64,000 nt of DNA from JACKCP01 sp034007295 (GTDB lineage Bacteria; Desulfobacterota; Desulfobacteria; Desulfobacterales; JACKCP01), in assembly GCA_034007295.1 (NCBI GenBank), contig JAVERC010000015.1, positions 3,173 to 67,172 of the forward strand, given 5' to 3'. Of this stretch, positions 52,195 to 61,100 are shown piece by piece. Each line of letters starts with the position of its first letter. Position 1 is the first letter of the stretch. A program made the translations under genes and the position numbers. The notes under the pieces were generated by a model that searched no databases, was not told the DNA's origin, and saw only the letters and a program-made list of their open reading frames with translations.

Positions 52195-52632
52195 ATGAAA
52201 GACCTTAATATTTTATCAAAACTTATAATTTCTTTTTCTTTATCAGCTATGATAATCTTTTTTACAGCAGCAATCAGTTTAAACTCTGTTGAAAAAATTG
52301 CTTCCTCTAAAATTTTAATTTCCTCTGATGATACCAGCAATTTACAAAAAAAAATCTTAAAAGAAAAATCAATACAAACAGCTTTGAGGCAATCTCGTTC
52401 ACTTATAATTATTTCATCAATTACCGGTTTTATATTATGCATTTTTATAGGATTTTTTACAGCAAGATCAATAAGTCTTCCTTTGCTTACAATTCAAAAA
52501 AAAATGGAAGAACTCGCAAAAGGAAAAATCCCGGAACCAATTATTTTAGTTGAAAATTCTTCCAACAACGAAATTTTTAATATTATAAAATCGCTAAACA
52601 AAATAATCAGTAAACAAAAATCATATTTTTAG
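52195..52632 (+). CDS. Short HAMP-domain membrane protein without output domain
   Basis: A 145-residue protein with two transmembrane helices (about 10-29 and 68-88) around a short periplasmic loop of about 40 residues. A HAMP domain follows (SLPLLTIQKKMEELAKGKIPEPIILVENSSNNEIFNIIKSLNKI, in parts), then it stops. No methyl-accepting, kinase or GGDEF part exists in any frame downstream. It may be a truncated chemoreceptor or a free-standing regulator; the diguanylate cyclase next door is on the opposite strand. The ATG has AAAGGAAT upstream. Confidence 0.7.
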   Translation: MKDLNILSKLIISFSLSAMIIFFTAAISLNSVEKIASSKILISSDDTSNLQKKILKEKSIQTALRQSRSLIIISSITGFILCIFIGFFTARSISLPLLTIQKKMEELAKGKIPEPIILVENSSNNEIFNIIKSLNKIISKQKSYF

Positions 52633-52725
52633 CACTGAATTTTCGTAAATTATGATTTTGTAACTAAAAAGTCATGGACACTATGTGCAAATTAAAAAAA
52701 GGCCTTTAAAACAAGACAAAAATGA

Positions 52726-53751
52726 TTAAAAAATACTTTCTTTATTAAAAAAACCTATCTCCGAGATTCCAACTATTTTATTTCTGCCCATGCTTTTTGC
52801 AGTATAAAGTGCTTTGTCTGCAGCTTTTAAAATACTTTCAGCATCCAAACCGTGTTCTGGCAATGAGGCAACTCCAAATGAAGCAGTTACTGATCCAATC
52901 TCAATCCCTTTGTGAATTATGGAAACCCTGCTGATTACTTCTCGAAGACTTTCAGTACGGCTCAAAAACTCTTTGTACTCTCCACCGCAAATCAGTACTA
53001 TAAACTCCTCTCCCCCAAATCGGCACACCACATCTGATTTACGAACATTTTTTTTTAGTTCATAGCTTACTGCCTTAAGAACTTCATCTCCTGCATCATG
53101 TCCTTTGGAATCGTTAAGTTTTTTAAAATAATCCAGATCAATCATTATTACACCAAGATTTGATCCAGATTGCTTGGCCTTTGCGATTTCAGTATTTAGA
53201 GCATCATCAAGATAACGACGATTATACAGACCAGTAAGAGGATCAACCAAGCTTATTTCCCTAAGACGGTTCTTCATGCGAAGGTTTGAAACAGCCAATG
53301 CAATAAATTCAGCACTTATAAAACCCAATCCTCTTTGGTGCTTATCCTTATTTATTTCCTTACTCTCAATTTTCAAAATTCCAAAAGTACTGAGTGCATC
53401 AATAAGGGGAACGCAATAAGCTCTGATACTACAATTTGGAGATAATTTATGATTATCCGGCTTTAAAATGTCAACAGGCCTTCCTTTTTTAATGGCAGGA
53501 CAGAGTTTAACATCAGGAATACATGATATTTCACCACATTTACTACTGCCCCAGCTGAAAACCTGCTCCATTTTACCATCATTTTCATTCCTTAAAAATA
53601 TACCGCCGCTGGTATCAGGGTAGAGATTAGGCAGATACCAGTAAAGAACATCAAAAAGCTCTTTTTCTTTATTACAGCTTTGGATAAGCATAGACATACC
53701 ATTGAGCAGCCTCAATTTTCTCTCGTAGTTTAAAATATCATCTTTATCCAT
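52726..53751 (-). CDS. Diguanylate cyclase with N-terminal GAF domain
   Basis: A 341-residue cytoplasmic enzyme. The first 150 residues form a GAF-like sensor (LYPDTSGGIFLRNEND, IRAYCVPLIDALSTFGILKIESKE). The GGDEF domain follows: LVDPLTGLYNRRYLD, VIMIDLDYFKKLNDSKGHDAGDEVL, RKSDVVCRFGGEEF and SFGVASLPEHG. GGEEF is an active form, and RKSD five residues before it matches the RxxD inhibitory site, so product feedback is likely. It makes cyclic di-GMP. The gene starts 38 bases after the stop of the next gene upstream. Confidence 0.93.
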   Translation of the reverse strand: MDKDDILNYERKLRLLNGMSMLIQSCNKEKELFDVLYWYLPNLYPDTSGGIFLRNENDGKMEQVFSWGSSKCGEISCIPDVKLCPAIKKGRPVDILKPDNHKLSPNCSIRAYCVPLIDALSTFGILKIESKEINKDKHQRGLGFISAEFIALAVSNLRMKNRLREISLVDPLTGLYNRRYLDDALNTEIAKAKQSGSNLGVIMIDLDYFKKLNDSKGHDAGDEVLKAVSYELKKNVRKSDVVCRFGGEEFIVLICGGEYKEFLSRTESLREVISRVSIIHKGIEIGSVTASFGVASLPEHGLDAESILKAADKALYTAKSMGRNKIVGISEIGFFNKESIF

Positions 53752-53760
53752 AAATTACCT

Positions 53761-53787
53761 TAAATATGAAACGCTCTTCAGGTTTAG
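53761..53787 (+). repeat. End fragment of family B repeat
   Basis: TAAATATGAAACGCTC followed by CAGGTTTA resembles the right end of family B (AAATATGAAACGCTCAATTTAGGTT). It lies 3 bases past the stop codon of the gene at 53790. Confidence 0.5.
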
Positions 53788-53789
53788 GA

Positions 53790-54536
53790 TTATTCATTGC
53801 TAATCAGCTTCATTGCCTGTCTCTTGCTTAAAAAGCCAAAAATTTCCTTTCCTGGAGAAACAGACCTAAATGTCATTATAAAGGCACCTTTCAAAGTTAA
53901 AGATCTCTTACCGTTTTCATCGATCTCATTTTTCACAAGCCCCATTTCTAGAAGAGCATCTGCTTCTCTTTTAATATGCTTTTCAACTTCAAAAAAACCA
54001 TTGGCCAAATCAAATTCAACCGGATCATTTTTAGCTTTGATTTTACTTTTTAATATTGAATGATATTCCAGTAAAAGCTCAGCTGACCTGATCTTTGGGA
54101 ATCTAAACATTTGTTTAAAAGCTATTTTGGGGTAAGCCTCCGGCTGAACAGAATTGTTCACATTTAAAACTGTCTCATCTTTATATCTTTGAGTAAACTC
54201 CAGAAAAGTAATCTCTTTGGCCTTACTTGTCATTGTTACAACCATTGCTGCAAGTTTTATTGATGGATTCCAGTATAGCCTGAAATAACTTTTTGTATGT
54301 AAGTCTTCCAACAATGAGGAACCTAAAACATCAAATTTCATTTTTTTCAGATCCAGGTCATAGTTCAAAAATTCTTCATTTCTTGATTTAATAAAATCAC
54401 TGCTTTCCATGGCAGGAAATCTAACTATCACAGGAATTTTTTGTGTTTTCCAAACAATAAACGGCCCAATAGTATTCATGACAACTGGACTAAATAAAAC
54501 CAAGATCACTGCTGCAATTATTACAAATTCAATCAT
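53790..54536 (-). CDS. Hypothetical membrane-anchored protein
   Basis: A 248-residue protein with one N-terminal hydrophobic helix (EFVIIAAVILVLFSPVVMNTIGPFIVW) and a soluble domain of about 215 residues, without a recognised family. The C-terminal part (READALLEMGLVKNEIDENGKRSLTLKGAFIMTFRSVSPGK in parts) has a winged-helix-like look. It lies upstream of the diguanylate cyclase in the same direction and may be cotranscribed. Confidence 0.68.
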   Translation of the reverse strand: MIEFVIIAAVILVLFSPVVMNTIGPFIVWKTQKIPVIVRFPAMESSDFIKSRNEEFLNYDLDLKKMKFDVLGSSLLEDLHTKSYFRLYWNPSIKLAAMVVTMTSKAKEITFLEFTQRYKDETVLNVNNSVQPEAYPKIAFKQMFRFPKIRSAELLLEYHSILKSKIKAKNDPVEFDLANGFFEVEKHIKREADALLEMGLVKNEIDENGKRSLTLKGAFIMTFRSVSPGKEIFGFLSKRQAMKLISNE

Positions 54537-55222
54537 GAATTTGTTTCCTCTCTGTAAACTTTTTTCATGTTTATATTAACTTTCCAAAAACACAGCTCAG
54601 CTCAACCCTAAAGAACTGAATTTATCAAAAAATAGAATATTTAATTCAAGCCCTTTTATGAGTCAATGCCAATATTATTCATGCACATATAAAGAAAAAC
54701 CGACTATTTCCTGCATTAAAGCGACAAAAACAGTAACTAAAAAATACAAATAATTAAAACATATTTATATATCATTATTTGCAAATTCAACCAGTTTCGG
54801 TCTTTTATTACAAATACAGGCCGAAAAATCCATAAGAATTCTTTTTAAAATTAGTTTGGGACTGAAATGCATTCCTATTGAAATAAAATTTCATATCATC
54901 ACCTACTGCTTGTCAACTTGACATTTAGAAAGACAAAACGTATTTCAAATAAAATTATACGGCAGCCTTTATTTTTTTCTTGGATTCAACATGACAAAGG
55001 CCACAGGTCATACAAAAATAATAAATTTTTTGCAAGCTCTGCATAAAAGCCTTTTTAATGAGCAAGATTAGTGCAAAATTAGTGCCTGTCCCTTTTGTTA
55101 TTTCCCCAGTCATTTTTTTTAAATTCATTATCAAGTTTTATGCATAATTATTAAAATATCAGTTATCGAGCTTATAATTATACAGTTGACAGCTTATTAA
55201 TTGCCAACTATGAAAATTAATT
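54537..55222. other. Long gene-free stretch at the edge of the accessory zone
   Basis: Nearly 690 bases of AT-rich sequence with no convincing gene. A 29-codon frame at 54955-55044 (minus) contains CMTCGLCHVESKKK, which may be a scrap of a Cys-rich protein. One TGCCTGTCCC motif lies at 55081-55097. It appears to be degraded sequence. Confidence 0.6.
55081..55097 (+). repeat. REP-like TGCCTGTCCC motif 1
   Basis: AGTGCCTGTCCCTTTTG, the first of six related short motifs found only between 55 and 64 kb, all in the same orientation. Confidence 0.6.
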
Positions 55223-55290
55223 TGTGATTGGCCGAAAACGAAAATTTTGTTTCATTCAATGAAGATGAGAAATTTAACCTTTAGGATACA
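55223..55290 (-). repeat. Family A palindromic repeat, copy 6 (half element)
   Basis: Begins GTGATTGGCCGAAAACGAAA and stops abruptly after CCTTTAGGATACA, the middle of the element, where a truncated GNAT gene begins. The rest of the element and the 5' part of the gene are both missing, as expected from a deletion or recombination through the repeat. Confidence 0.88.
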
Positions 55291-55292
55291 AG

Positions 55293-55613
55293 GAAACAGT
55301 AGAAATTGTTTCATTTGGCCCTCTCTGTGTACACCCAGATTATCAGAGAAAAGGAATTGGAACGCAATTAATAGAAAAAACTAAAAAAATACTAAAAAAC
55401 AAAGGAGTTCCGGCAATAGTAATATATGGAGATCCCCATAATTATTGCAGGCATGGTTTTAAAAATGGAATTGACTATAATGTGAGTAATGTGGAAGGTG
55501 ATTTTCCATTAGGATTATTAGTTTTAGAAATAGAAAAAGGTTTTTTCGGAGATAAAAAATGGAAAATACAGCAAAGCGACGTCTTTGCTTTTGACAATAC
55601 CAGAGTTGATTAA
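55293..55613 (+). pseudogene. GNAT acetyltransferase, 5'-truncated at repeat A
   Basis: An open frame of about 106 codons without a start codon. ETVEIVSFGPLCVHPDYQRKGIG followed by TQLIEKTKKILKNKGVPAIVIYGDPHNYCRHGF is the C-terminal two-thirds of a GNAT N-acetyltransferase, with the acetyl-CoA-binding QRKGIGTQL loop. The N-terminal strands are replaced by half of repeat A. No promoter or ribosome site is apparent, so it is probably not expressed. Codon use is still coherent, so the break is fairly recent. Confidence 0.82.
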
Positions 55614-55730
55614 TTTGATAAAAAATTTATAAAAAAAGAAAAATTGTCAAGATACAGTCAAGAGCTGTTTAAAATGCAGATCAGAGCGTATTTGAGAAAT
55701 ATCAGCTAAAACTTCTTCAATCAGATTTAC

Positions 55731-56819
55731 TCAATCACAAATTTGAGGAGCATGATAATCCAAACCTAATAAACGAAAGTAATTTTCGCCTAAAACTATA
55801 TTACGAAAAGCTTCATCATTTACATACCTGAAAATATTGCTGTTTACCTCCAACTCATTTTTATACACATTAAAGTCTTTATCCCGGGAAGCTACAAAAT
55901 CTGTACCTGGCAGAATCCGTTCAGAATATTCATTAAAAAACGCAACATATAAATCCCTGTACGCTGGTTTGCTGAAATAAGTGTCATCCAATACACGCCA
56001 TGAGACATCCAGCATCAAATTTGGATTTTTATCCAAAAATGATTTCATAATTTGAATATGCTCGGCCCCGTCCATTGCAGATAATTCCTTTGATAACCCC
56101 ATATGGGCCCATACAATTTTGTTGTCTGGATATTTTTGCAATACATACGCCATTAAATCCTGAAATTTTGTAGGTTCATCATTATTACCTAAATCAGAAT
56201 GGATGGTTATAGGAATATTTCTATCTTTAAGCAGCTTCATGAACTCTGACCATTTATCTATTTCACCTTTTGTTATAGGCCTGTGTCCATTATTAAATAA
56301 AGCCTGCTTAACCAGATTTACTTCACCTGCCCATTTAAATATTTCCGGATATTCCTTGTCATATAAACGAATCATTTCAACAATGCCTTCAGGATCAGCC
56401 AAATCCATAAAAGTCATGGCTAAGATTATTTGTACCCCCTGAGGTTTAAATTCAAGTAAATTTGCCGCATTTGCAAAATCGTTTTTAATACTTGGAAGAA
56501 CTGGTGTGCCTGGGCAATCCAAATAATAAGTGCATGAAGACTTTACCGGTAAAAGCTGTCCGATACCAAACATGTTAACAAAAAGAACGCCTGTTTTATT
56601 AAAATATTCAGTCAATTCAAAAAAAGGAACGGGAGCCCCGCCAAAAGGTCTGGAATGCATATGTGCATCAACAACAAATGTATAAGGCTCTTTCTGACGA
56701 TCATAACAAATTCTGTTTTGCTCAAACGAGGCTAAATTACGTCTGCCAATGTCGGCACAACCTGCAACTGAAAGAATAATTACTATTGTTGTGAGTACAA
56801 ATACAAATTTTCTTCTCAT
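55731..56819 (-). CDS. Amidohydrolase-family lipoprotein
   Basis: A 362-residue exported lipoprotein: signal peptide with lipobox SVAGC (Cys21). The mature protein has an amidohydrolase_2-type TIM barrel: VDAHMHSRPFG (H53, H55), IPITIHSDLGNND, IVWAHMGLSKE, ILPGTDFVAS and the closing NIVLGENYFRLLGL. The metal-binding His and Asp positions are kept, so it should be an active metal-dependent hydrolase or decarboxylase at the outer or inner membrane; the substrate is unknown. Confidence 0.82.
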   Translation of the reverse strand: MRRKFVFVLTTIVIILSVAGCADIGRRNLASFEQNRICYDRQKEPYTFVVDAHMHSRPFGGAPVPFFELTEYFNKTGVLFVNMFGIGQLLPVKSSCTYYLDCPGTPVLPSIKNDFANAANLLEFKPQGVQIILAMTFMDLADPEGIVEMIRLYDKEYPEIFKWAGEVNLVKQALFNNGHRPITKGEIDKWSEFMKLLKDRNIPITIHSDLGNNDEPTKFQDLMAYVLQKYPDNKIVWAHMGLSKELSAMDGAEHIQIMKSFLDKNPNLMLDVSWRVLDDTYFSKPAYRDLYVAFFNEYSERILPGTDFVASRDKDFNVYKNELEVNSNIFRYVNDEAFRNIVLGENYFRLLGLDYHAPQICD

Positions 56820-56993
56820 AATAAATGTCCCTGAAATATGTTTATTGATATGAAACCTAAGGTGACTCTATATGTATAGTGATCATTTTTTATTGGCATT
56901 TTCGGCCTCCAGTCTCAATGGCTTTTAAAACTTGCCTTACTTGACAGGCTTTGGCTTTTCCTTTAAGAGTCAAGAGTACACTGTCCTTTTTTC

Positions 56994-57114
56994 CTATTTT
57001 GACACAGATTTCAAAGGCAAAAACAATCTAAGACTGCCATCCCTGACAGGGATAAAGCCAAACTGTTTATAAAAGCTTTGAGCATCTTTGTTGATAGCAT
57101 CAGACACAGCGACC
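56994..57114 (-). pseudogene. C-terminal fragment of a toxin-type GNAT acetyltransferase
   Basis: About 40 codons on the minus strand read QVAVSDAINKDAQSFYKQFGFIPV then RDGSLRLFLPLKSVSK and stop. This matches the last part of TacT-like GNAT toxins of type II toxin-antitoxin systems (DAxxDxAKxFYxRFGFxP, LFLPLK). The upstream acetyl-CoA loop is missing and no RHH antitoxin gene is nearby. The fragment abuts the G+C-richer outer-membrane gene. Confidence 0.75.
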
Positions 57115-57159
57115 TGCCCCAAATGGCGGGATAGGCCGCAGTTCAATGAGAACTATCGA

Positions 57160-57702
57160 TTAGTCGAAATAGAAGCGAACGCTGAAAAGTATACGGAATT
57201 CGTCATCCTGCAATTCTCCCTCATCACTATCGATGAAGATATCATCCGTAGCAAAAAGATAGCTGCCGTTCACGGCAAGAGCGACGTCGTCGCGGATGAA
57301 GTACTTCACGCCGCCACCGACCGAAAATACCGCGGCATCGGTGTCGAGATCGCTATCGTCGGCTTCTGCATTGGCCCAGACAACTCCGGCGTTCAGAAAT
57401 GGCACAAGGGCCGAATTAAAGATCAGATTGTACTCGGCACGGCCCCCCAACTCGGTACTCATGTAGCGATCGGTGTCGTTTAATCCAGCTACCACGGCAA
57501 CTTCGATTCCATCGGCGAGGAACCAGCCGTAGGCGAGCTGAATTTGTAATTCATCTCCCATCACATCCATGCGTCCTGCTCCTTCGAGAACCTTGGTTCC
57601 CTTATCCAGATTCGGCGTAACACCGTTAACTTACTTTTCAGCGGCGAACACCGAACCAGCAAAAATAAATGCGGCTGCAAACAATAACCATGTTTTTCTC
57701 AT
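57160..57702 (-). pseudogene. Outer-membrane beta-barrel protein with premature TAA after the signal peptide
   Basis: From a good ribosome site (AGGAGAA) and ATG at 57702 the frame reads MRKTWLLFAAAFIFAGSVFA, a signal peptide, then AEK and a TAA at 57631-57633. The same frame continues without break for about 156 codons: VTPNLDKGTKVLEGAGRMDV, QIQLAYGWFLADGIEVAVVAG, AEYNLIFNSALVPFLNAGVVW, VKYFIRDDVALAVNGSYLF, ending FRILFSVRFYFD with alternating strands and a near-terminal aromatic, as in small OmpA/OmpW-like barrels. The gene is clearly richer in G+C than its neighbours, suggesting transfer. Either a nonsense mutation or a sequence error; 57570 is the first internal ATG. Confidence 0.8.
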
Positions 57703-58139
57703 CTGCTGATTCTCCTGTTTTGTTGACTTGTTCGACACGGGGAAGGCCCACCCTCCCCGCAACCCATGCCCCTCTTACTGCAATGTTCGATTAACCGCTG
57801 CAAAACTTACAATACGCATTTGTAATCTCTTTCAACGGCCAATCTTTGAGATACAAACCTTCCCGAACGCCTGAAACAATAACAGCCAAAAAATTATTTA
57901 AAACCACAACCGTGCTAGCATTGCTGTCCATACAAGTGATTTGTTAGCTTTTAAATTTTTTGAAAAATCATTTTTCACTTTTTACATAACCTCATCAACT
58001 GAATTAGGCCCTTCATATTTGTAACTAAATTTATGAAGTTCTTTAATAAAGTTGAAAAGCCACTGATGTACAAAATAACATCTGAAGAAAAAAAAATTAA
58101 GATAAATGGTAATGCATTCAAGTCTTTTTTTCTTATGTT
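57703..58139. other. Gene-free stretch upstream of the barrel pseudogene
   Basis: Holds the leader of the beta-barrel gene, with a G+C-rich hairpin (GGGGAAGG at 57739-57746 and CCTCCCC at 57752-57758), then a return to AT-rich sequence. No other gene was seen. Confidence 0.6.
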
Positions 58140-59120
58140 TTATTTGTTTTTATTTTCTTTCAATAGTTTTTTCATTTCACGGTCAAAATCAGAGATATAT
58201 TTTTTGTCCTCTGCTTTTCGATATTTCTCATATTCAAATTTTGCTTTTCCAACGGCTTTTTTATGGCTGATTTTTCCGGCATTTTTCAGAAGTTCTTTTT
58301 CACTGATTCGCAGAAAATCATCAAGCTTTTGAATCCAGTCGTGCATTTTCATTAACCTGCCGTTTATCGCCTGGAGTTCTGCAAAATCAAGATACATTGA
58401 GACGATGAGGTTGAGCTGTTTCAGTTCATCTTCTGACAGAAAATTTTTTGCAATGGTAATATCTCTTGTGGTTATATATTTGCCTTCAAAATTGTAAGTC
58501 CTAAAAATGGTTTTTCTGCATCGACTCACTGGTTTATCATCTCTGCAGCTGTCTGGCCGTGGATGGCATAGTGCATTTTATTTTGTACGGTTGCAAAGAA
58601 CTCTTTGGTTAAATCCGCATCATTTTTATAATCAATGCTGGTTGCATAAATATCAGTTATTTTCTGGTAAAAATTTCGTTCACTGCTCCTGATATCCCGG
58701 ATTCTTTGAAGAAGCTCTTCAAAATATCTTGATCTCGTGCCTTCCTGTTTCAAGCGGTCATCATCCATTGTAAAGCCTTTTACAATGGATTCATGAATAC
58801 GTTTTGTGACCCACTGACGGAATTTTGTACCTTGCAGAGATTTTACCCTGTAGCCCACTGAAATGATAACATCGAGATTATAATAATTCGGGGCTTTTTG
58901 CTGAAATTCGGAAATTCCGAATTTCTTCAGCGTCTGGCTTTCTTCAAGCTCTCCTTCGGCATAAATATTTTTAATATGTTCGTTAATAGTTGATTTTGCT
59001 TTCCCGAAAAGCATGGCCATCTGGTCCTGTGTCAGCCAGACCGTTTCATCTTCCAACTGCACCTGGAGTTTTGTTGTGCCGTCTGAAGCGGTATAAATGA
59101 TTATTTCTGAATTTTGCCAT
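58140..59120 (-). pseudogene. rhuM: RhuM-family protein, broken by a stop and two frameshifts (copy 1)
   Basis: Three joined frames make a nearly full RhuM (virulence RhuM family, with a KilA-N/Fic-like N-terminal DNA-binding part). From ATG 59120 (GGAGGG upstream) a single extra A in an AAAA run (59112-59115) shifts the frame; corrected, it reads NSEIIIYTASDGTTKLQV then LEDETVWLTQDQMAMLFGKAKSTINEHI and YNLDVIISVGYRVKSLQGTKFRQW. At 58526-58528 TGA stands where homologues have Arg (EMINQ*VDAEKPFLGLT). A lost A near 58490 then shifts into NFEGKYITTRDITIAKNFLSEDELKQLN, ending at 58140. Three independent lesions indicate a dead gene unless the assembly is poor here. Confidence 0.82.
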
Positions 59121-59136
59121 GTATCATCCCTCCAGG

Positions 59137-59160
59137 ATTATCGTGCCTTTCCCCTTTATT
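59137..59160 (+). repeat. REP-like motif 2
   Basis: ATTATCGTGCCTTTCCCCTT, one substitution from the common form, just upstream of the rhuM copy 1 ribosome site. Confidence 0.6.
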
Positions 59161-59174
59161 TCCTTGTTTATTCA

Positions 59175-59861
59175 TTAATTCAAATGATTGAGTATCTTAA
59201 CAATTTGAATAAGAGGGTATGTACTATTTTCAGCATAATACAAAATTGCAAAATTCTGAATCGCCTGAATATGCTCCCCTTGCTGCTTAGCTTTCTCTGC
59301 TTTCCCTCTTAACTTAGCCAAAATTTCATTGGTCGCATCTTCTGTTTTTATATGATTTTTTACTTGCTTAACTAAGCTTGCAGCGGCTTTGTTTTCTTCA
59401 GAATTAACTGGATATAAAGACATTGCTTCTTGAGCCATAATAAGTCCACGTTCGCAATCTATGTTGTGGCTCGATTTTTTCCGCTTTAAACCGCTTTTAA
59501 CTTCAGAAGTAAACATTTTGAACAACTTTTTTTTGTCATTCTCACTTGTCATAATTTTTTTTAAATATGATGAAGAAAGAATTAATGAAGTTGTATTATT
59601 GTAGTCTAAATATGTTACCGTAGTTAATAATTCATGAGCTTCAAGATACCGTTTTTCGTTAGCAAGTGACTTTGCTTTTTTTATTACGTCATCAGAAACA
59701 AGTTGAGCCAATATTGTTGGCCTGTAGTCTACCGAAATATTTTTGTAATATATCTCTCCTACCTGTCCATCGTTACTTATTTCTATATTAATTTGTTGTG
59801 AATTTACTAATGATGGCACAATTAATAACGAAGCAATAAATAGTAAGTGTTTGACGTTCAT
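59175..59861 (-). CDS. Hypothetical secreted protein
   Basis: A 228-residue protein with a signal peptide (VKHLLFIASLLIVPSLVNSQ). The mature part has an initial beta segment (INIEISNDGQVGEIYYKNISVDYRPTI in parts) and then helical repeats that look TPR-like (AKSLANEKRYLEAHELLTTVTYLD, AEKAKQQGEHIQAIQNFAILYYAENS in parts). The start at 59861 has AAGGAA upstream; an earlier in-frame Met lacks one. It lies between two rhuM pseudogenes and between two REP-like motifs, so it is probably part of the transferred material. Function unknown. Confidence 0.65.
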   Translation of the reverse strand: MNVKHLLFIASLLIVPSLVNSQQINIEISNDGQVGEIYYKNISVDYRPTILAQLVSDDVIKKAKSLANEKRYLEAHELLTTVTYLDYNNTTSLILSSSYLKKIMTSENDKKKLFKMFTSEVKSGLKRKKSSHNIDCERGLIMAQEAMSLYPVNSEENKAAASLVKQVKNHIKTEDATNEILAKLRGKAEKAKQQGEHIQAIQNFAILYYAENSTYPLIQIVKILNHLN

Positions 59862-59956
59862 AATGCAATTCCTTGATATGGTTGTATTTAAATATAAAAG
59901 TATTAATAAATGGGAAAAATCCACTTATTACTCTTATATAATTGACTTCTTTACAA

Positions 59957-59980
59957 GATTATCGTGCCTGTCCCCTTTAT
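59957..59980 (+). repeat. REP-like motif 3
   Basis: GATTATCGTGCCTGTCCCCT. The stop codon of the small gene remnant at 59977 lies inside it. Confidence 0.65.
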
Positions 59981-60033
59981 TTTACTAAAATCGGCTTTAA
60001 GATTTCAGGAAATTTTTTGGAAAAGCTGTTCAT
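59977..60033 (-). pseudogene. 18-codon gene stub cut off by a REP-like motif
   Basis: Starts ATG at 60033, overlapping the rhuM copy 2 stop as ATGA, and reads MNSFSKKFPEILKPILVK before stopping inside REP-like motif 3. The first 16 codons are nearly the same, in DNA and protein, as the first codons of rhuM copy 2 (MNSFSEKSPEILKPIL at 61100). So the next cistron began with a duplicated rhuM 5' end. Confidence 0.6.
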
Positions 60034-61100
60034 TTTTCACCCTCTATCAACTTTCTCAAATCTCTGTCAAAATCACTCTCAAAAAGTCTATCCTGAATGG
60101 GACGATATTTTTCAAATTCACTCTCTGCAAAGGATTTTGCAATGGCTGCCGTAACTTTACCTGCATTATGCAAAATATCTTTTTGATTAAACTGTAAAAA
60201 AGCATCCATTTTTTCAGCCCAATCTTTCATAGTCATCACATTGCCTTGCTCTGCTTGATCTTCCGCATAATCAAGATACATTGTAACGATACGATTAAGC
60301 GGTTTTAACTCTTTTTCCGATAAATAATTTTTTGCAATTATTACATCAGATTTTCTAATTTTCCCCTTCGGTGCATTTTTCCAGGAAGTTAATCCCATCT
60401 TATTTTTTTGATGATCTCCTCTTGATACAATAATCTCTGCTGCTGTTTTACCTGTTATTGCCCAATGAAGTTTGTTTTGTACTGTTGCAAAAAACTTTTT
60501 TGTGGTTTCTGATTCTAATTCATAATCAATACTACATTCAGCATAAATATCTGTTATTTTTTGATATAATCTTCTTTAACTGCTTCTTATATCGCGAATT
60601 TTTTCAAGCTGTTCCTGAAAATAATCTTATCCAAAAATCGGCTTAGGATTCTTCAACCTCTCCACATCCATTGTGTAACCTTTTATGATAAACTCTTTTA
60701 GGACAGTTGTTGCCCAAATTCTAAATTGTGTTGCCCGTTTTGAGTTTATTCTGTAACCAACAGCAATGATAGCATCAAGATTGTAAAATTCAACATCTCT
60801 TCTAACCTCTCTTTTACCCTCAGTTTGAACTGTTTCCAAAATGGAAATAGTTGCGTTTTTTTGTAACTCTCCACTTTCATAAATATTATTTAAATGCTTT
60901 GAGATAGCAGGTACATTTACATCAAACAGTTCAGCCATCTTTTTTTGGGGCATCCAGATAGTTTCGTTTTGCAACAATACATCTACTTTAATATCTCCAT
61001 TGGGGGTTTTATATAGCAAAAACTCTGTTGTCGGATTATATTTTGAACTCTCCAGAATCGGCTTTAAGATTTCAGGGGATTTTTCAGAAAAACTGTTCAT
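60030..61100 (-). pseudogene. rhuM: RhuM-family protein with two in-frame TAA codons (copy 2)
   Basis: One continuous frame of 357 codons, about the usual RhuM length, interrupted by TAA at 60627-60629 and 60576-60578. N-terminal part: IKVDVLLQNETIWMPQKKMAELFDVNVPAISKHLNNIYESGEL and VEFYNLDAIIAVGYRINSKRATQFRIWAT (in parts). Between the stops it reads DYFQEQLEKIRDIRSS, after which RLYQKITDIYAECSIDYELES and the C-terminal NKMGLTSWKNAPKGKIRKSD then VIIAKNYLSEKELKPLNRIV follow. Family alignment places Lys/Glu-type residues at the two stops, so single substitutions (AAA or GAA to TAA) explain both. Not a close duplicate of copy 1. Confidence 0.85.

Noticed and set aside
57631..60629. Possible recoding of TAA as sense
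   Set aside because: In-frame TAA codons occur in three pseudogene-like genes, but most intact genes in the window end in TAA, so a reassigned codon is not tenable; gene decay or sequence error is simpler.
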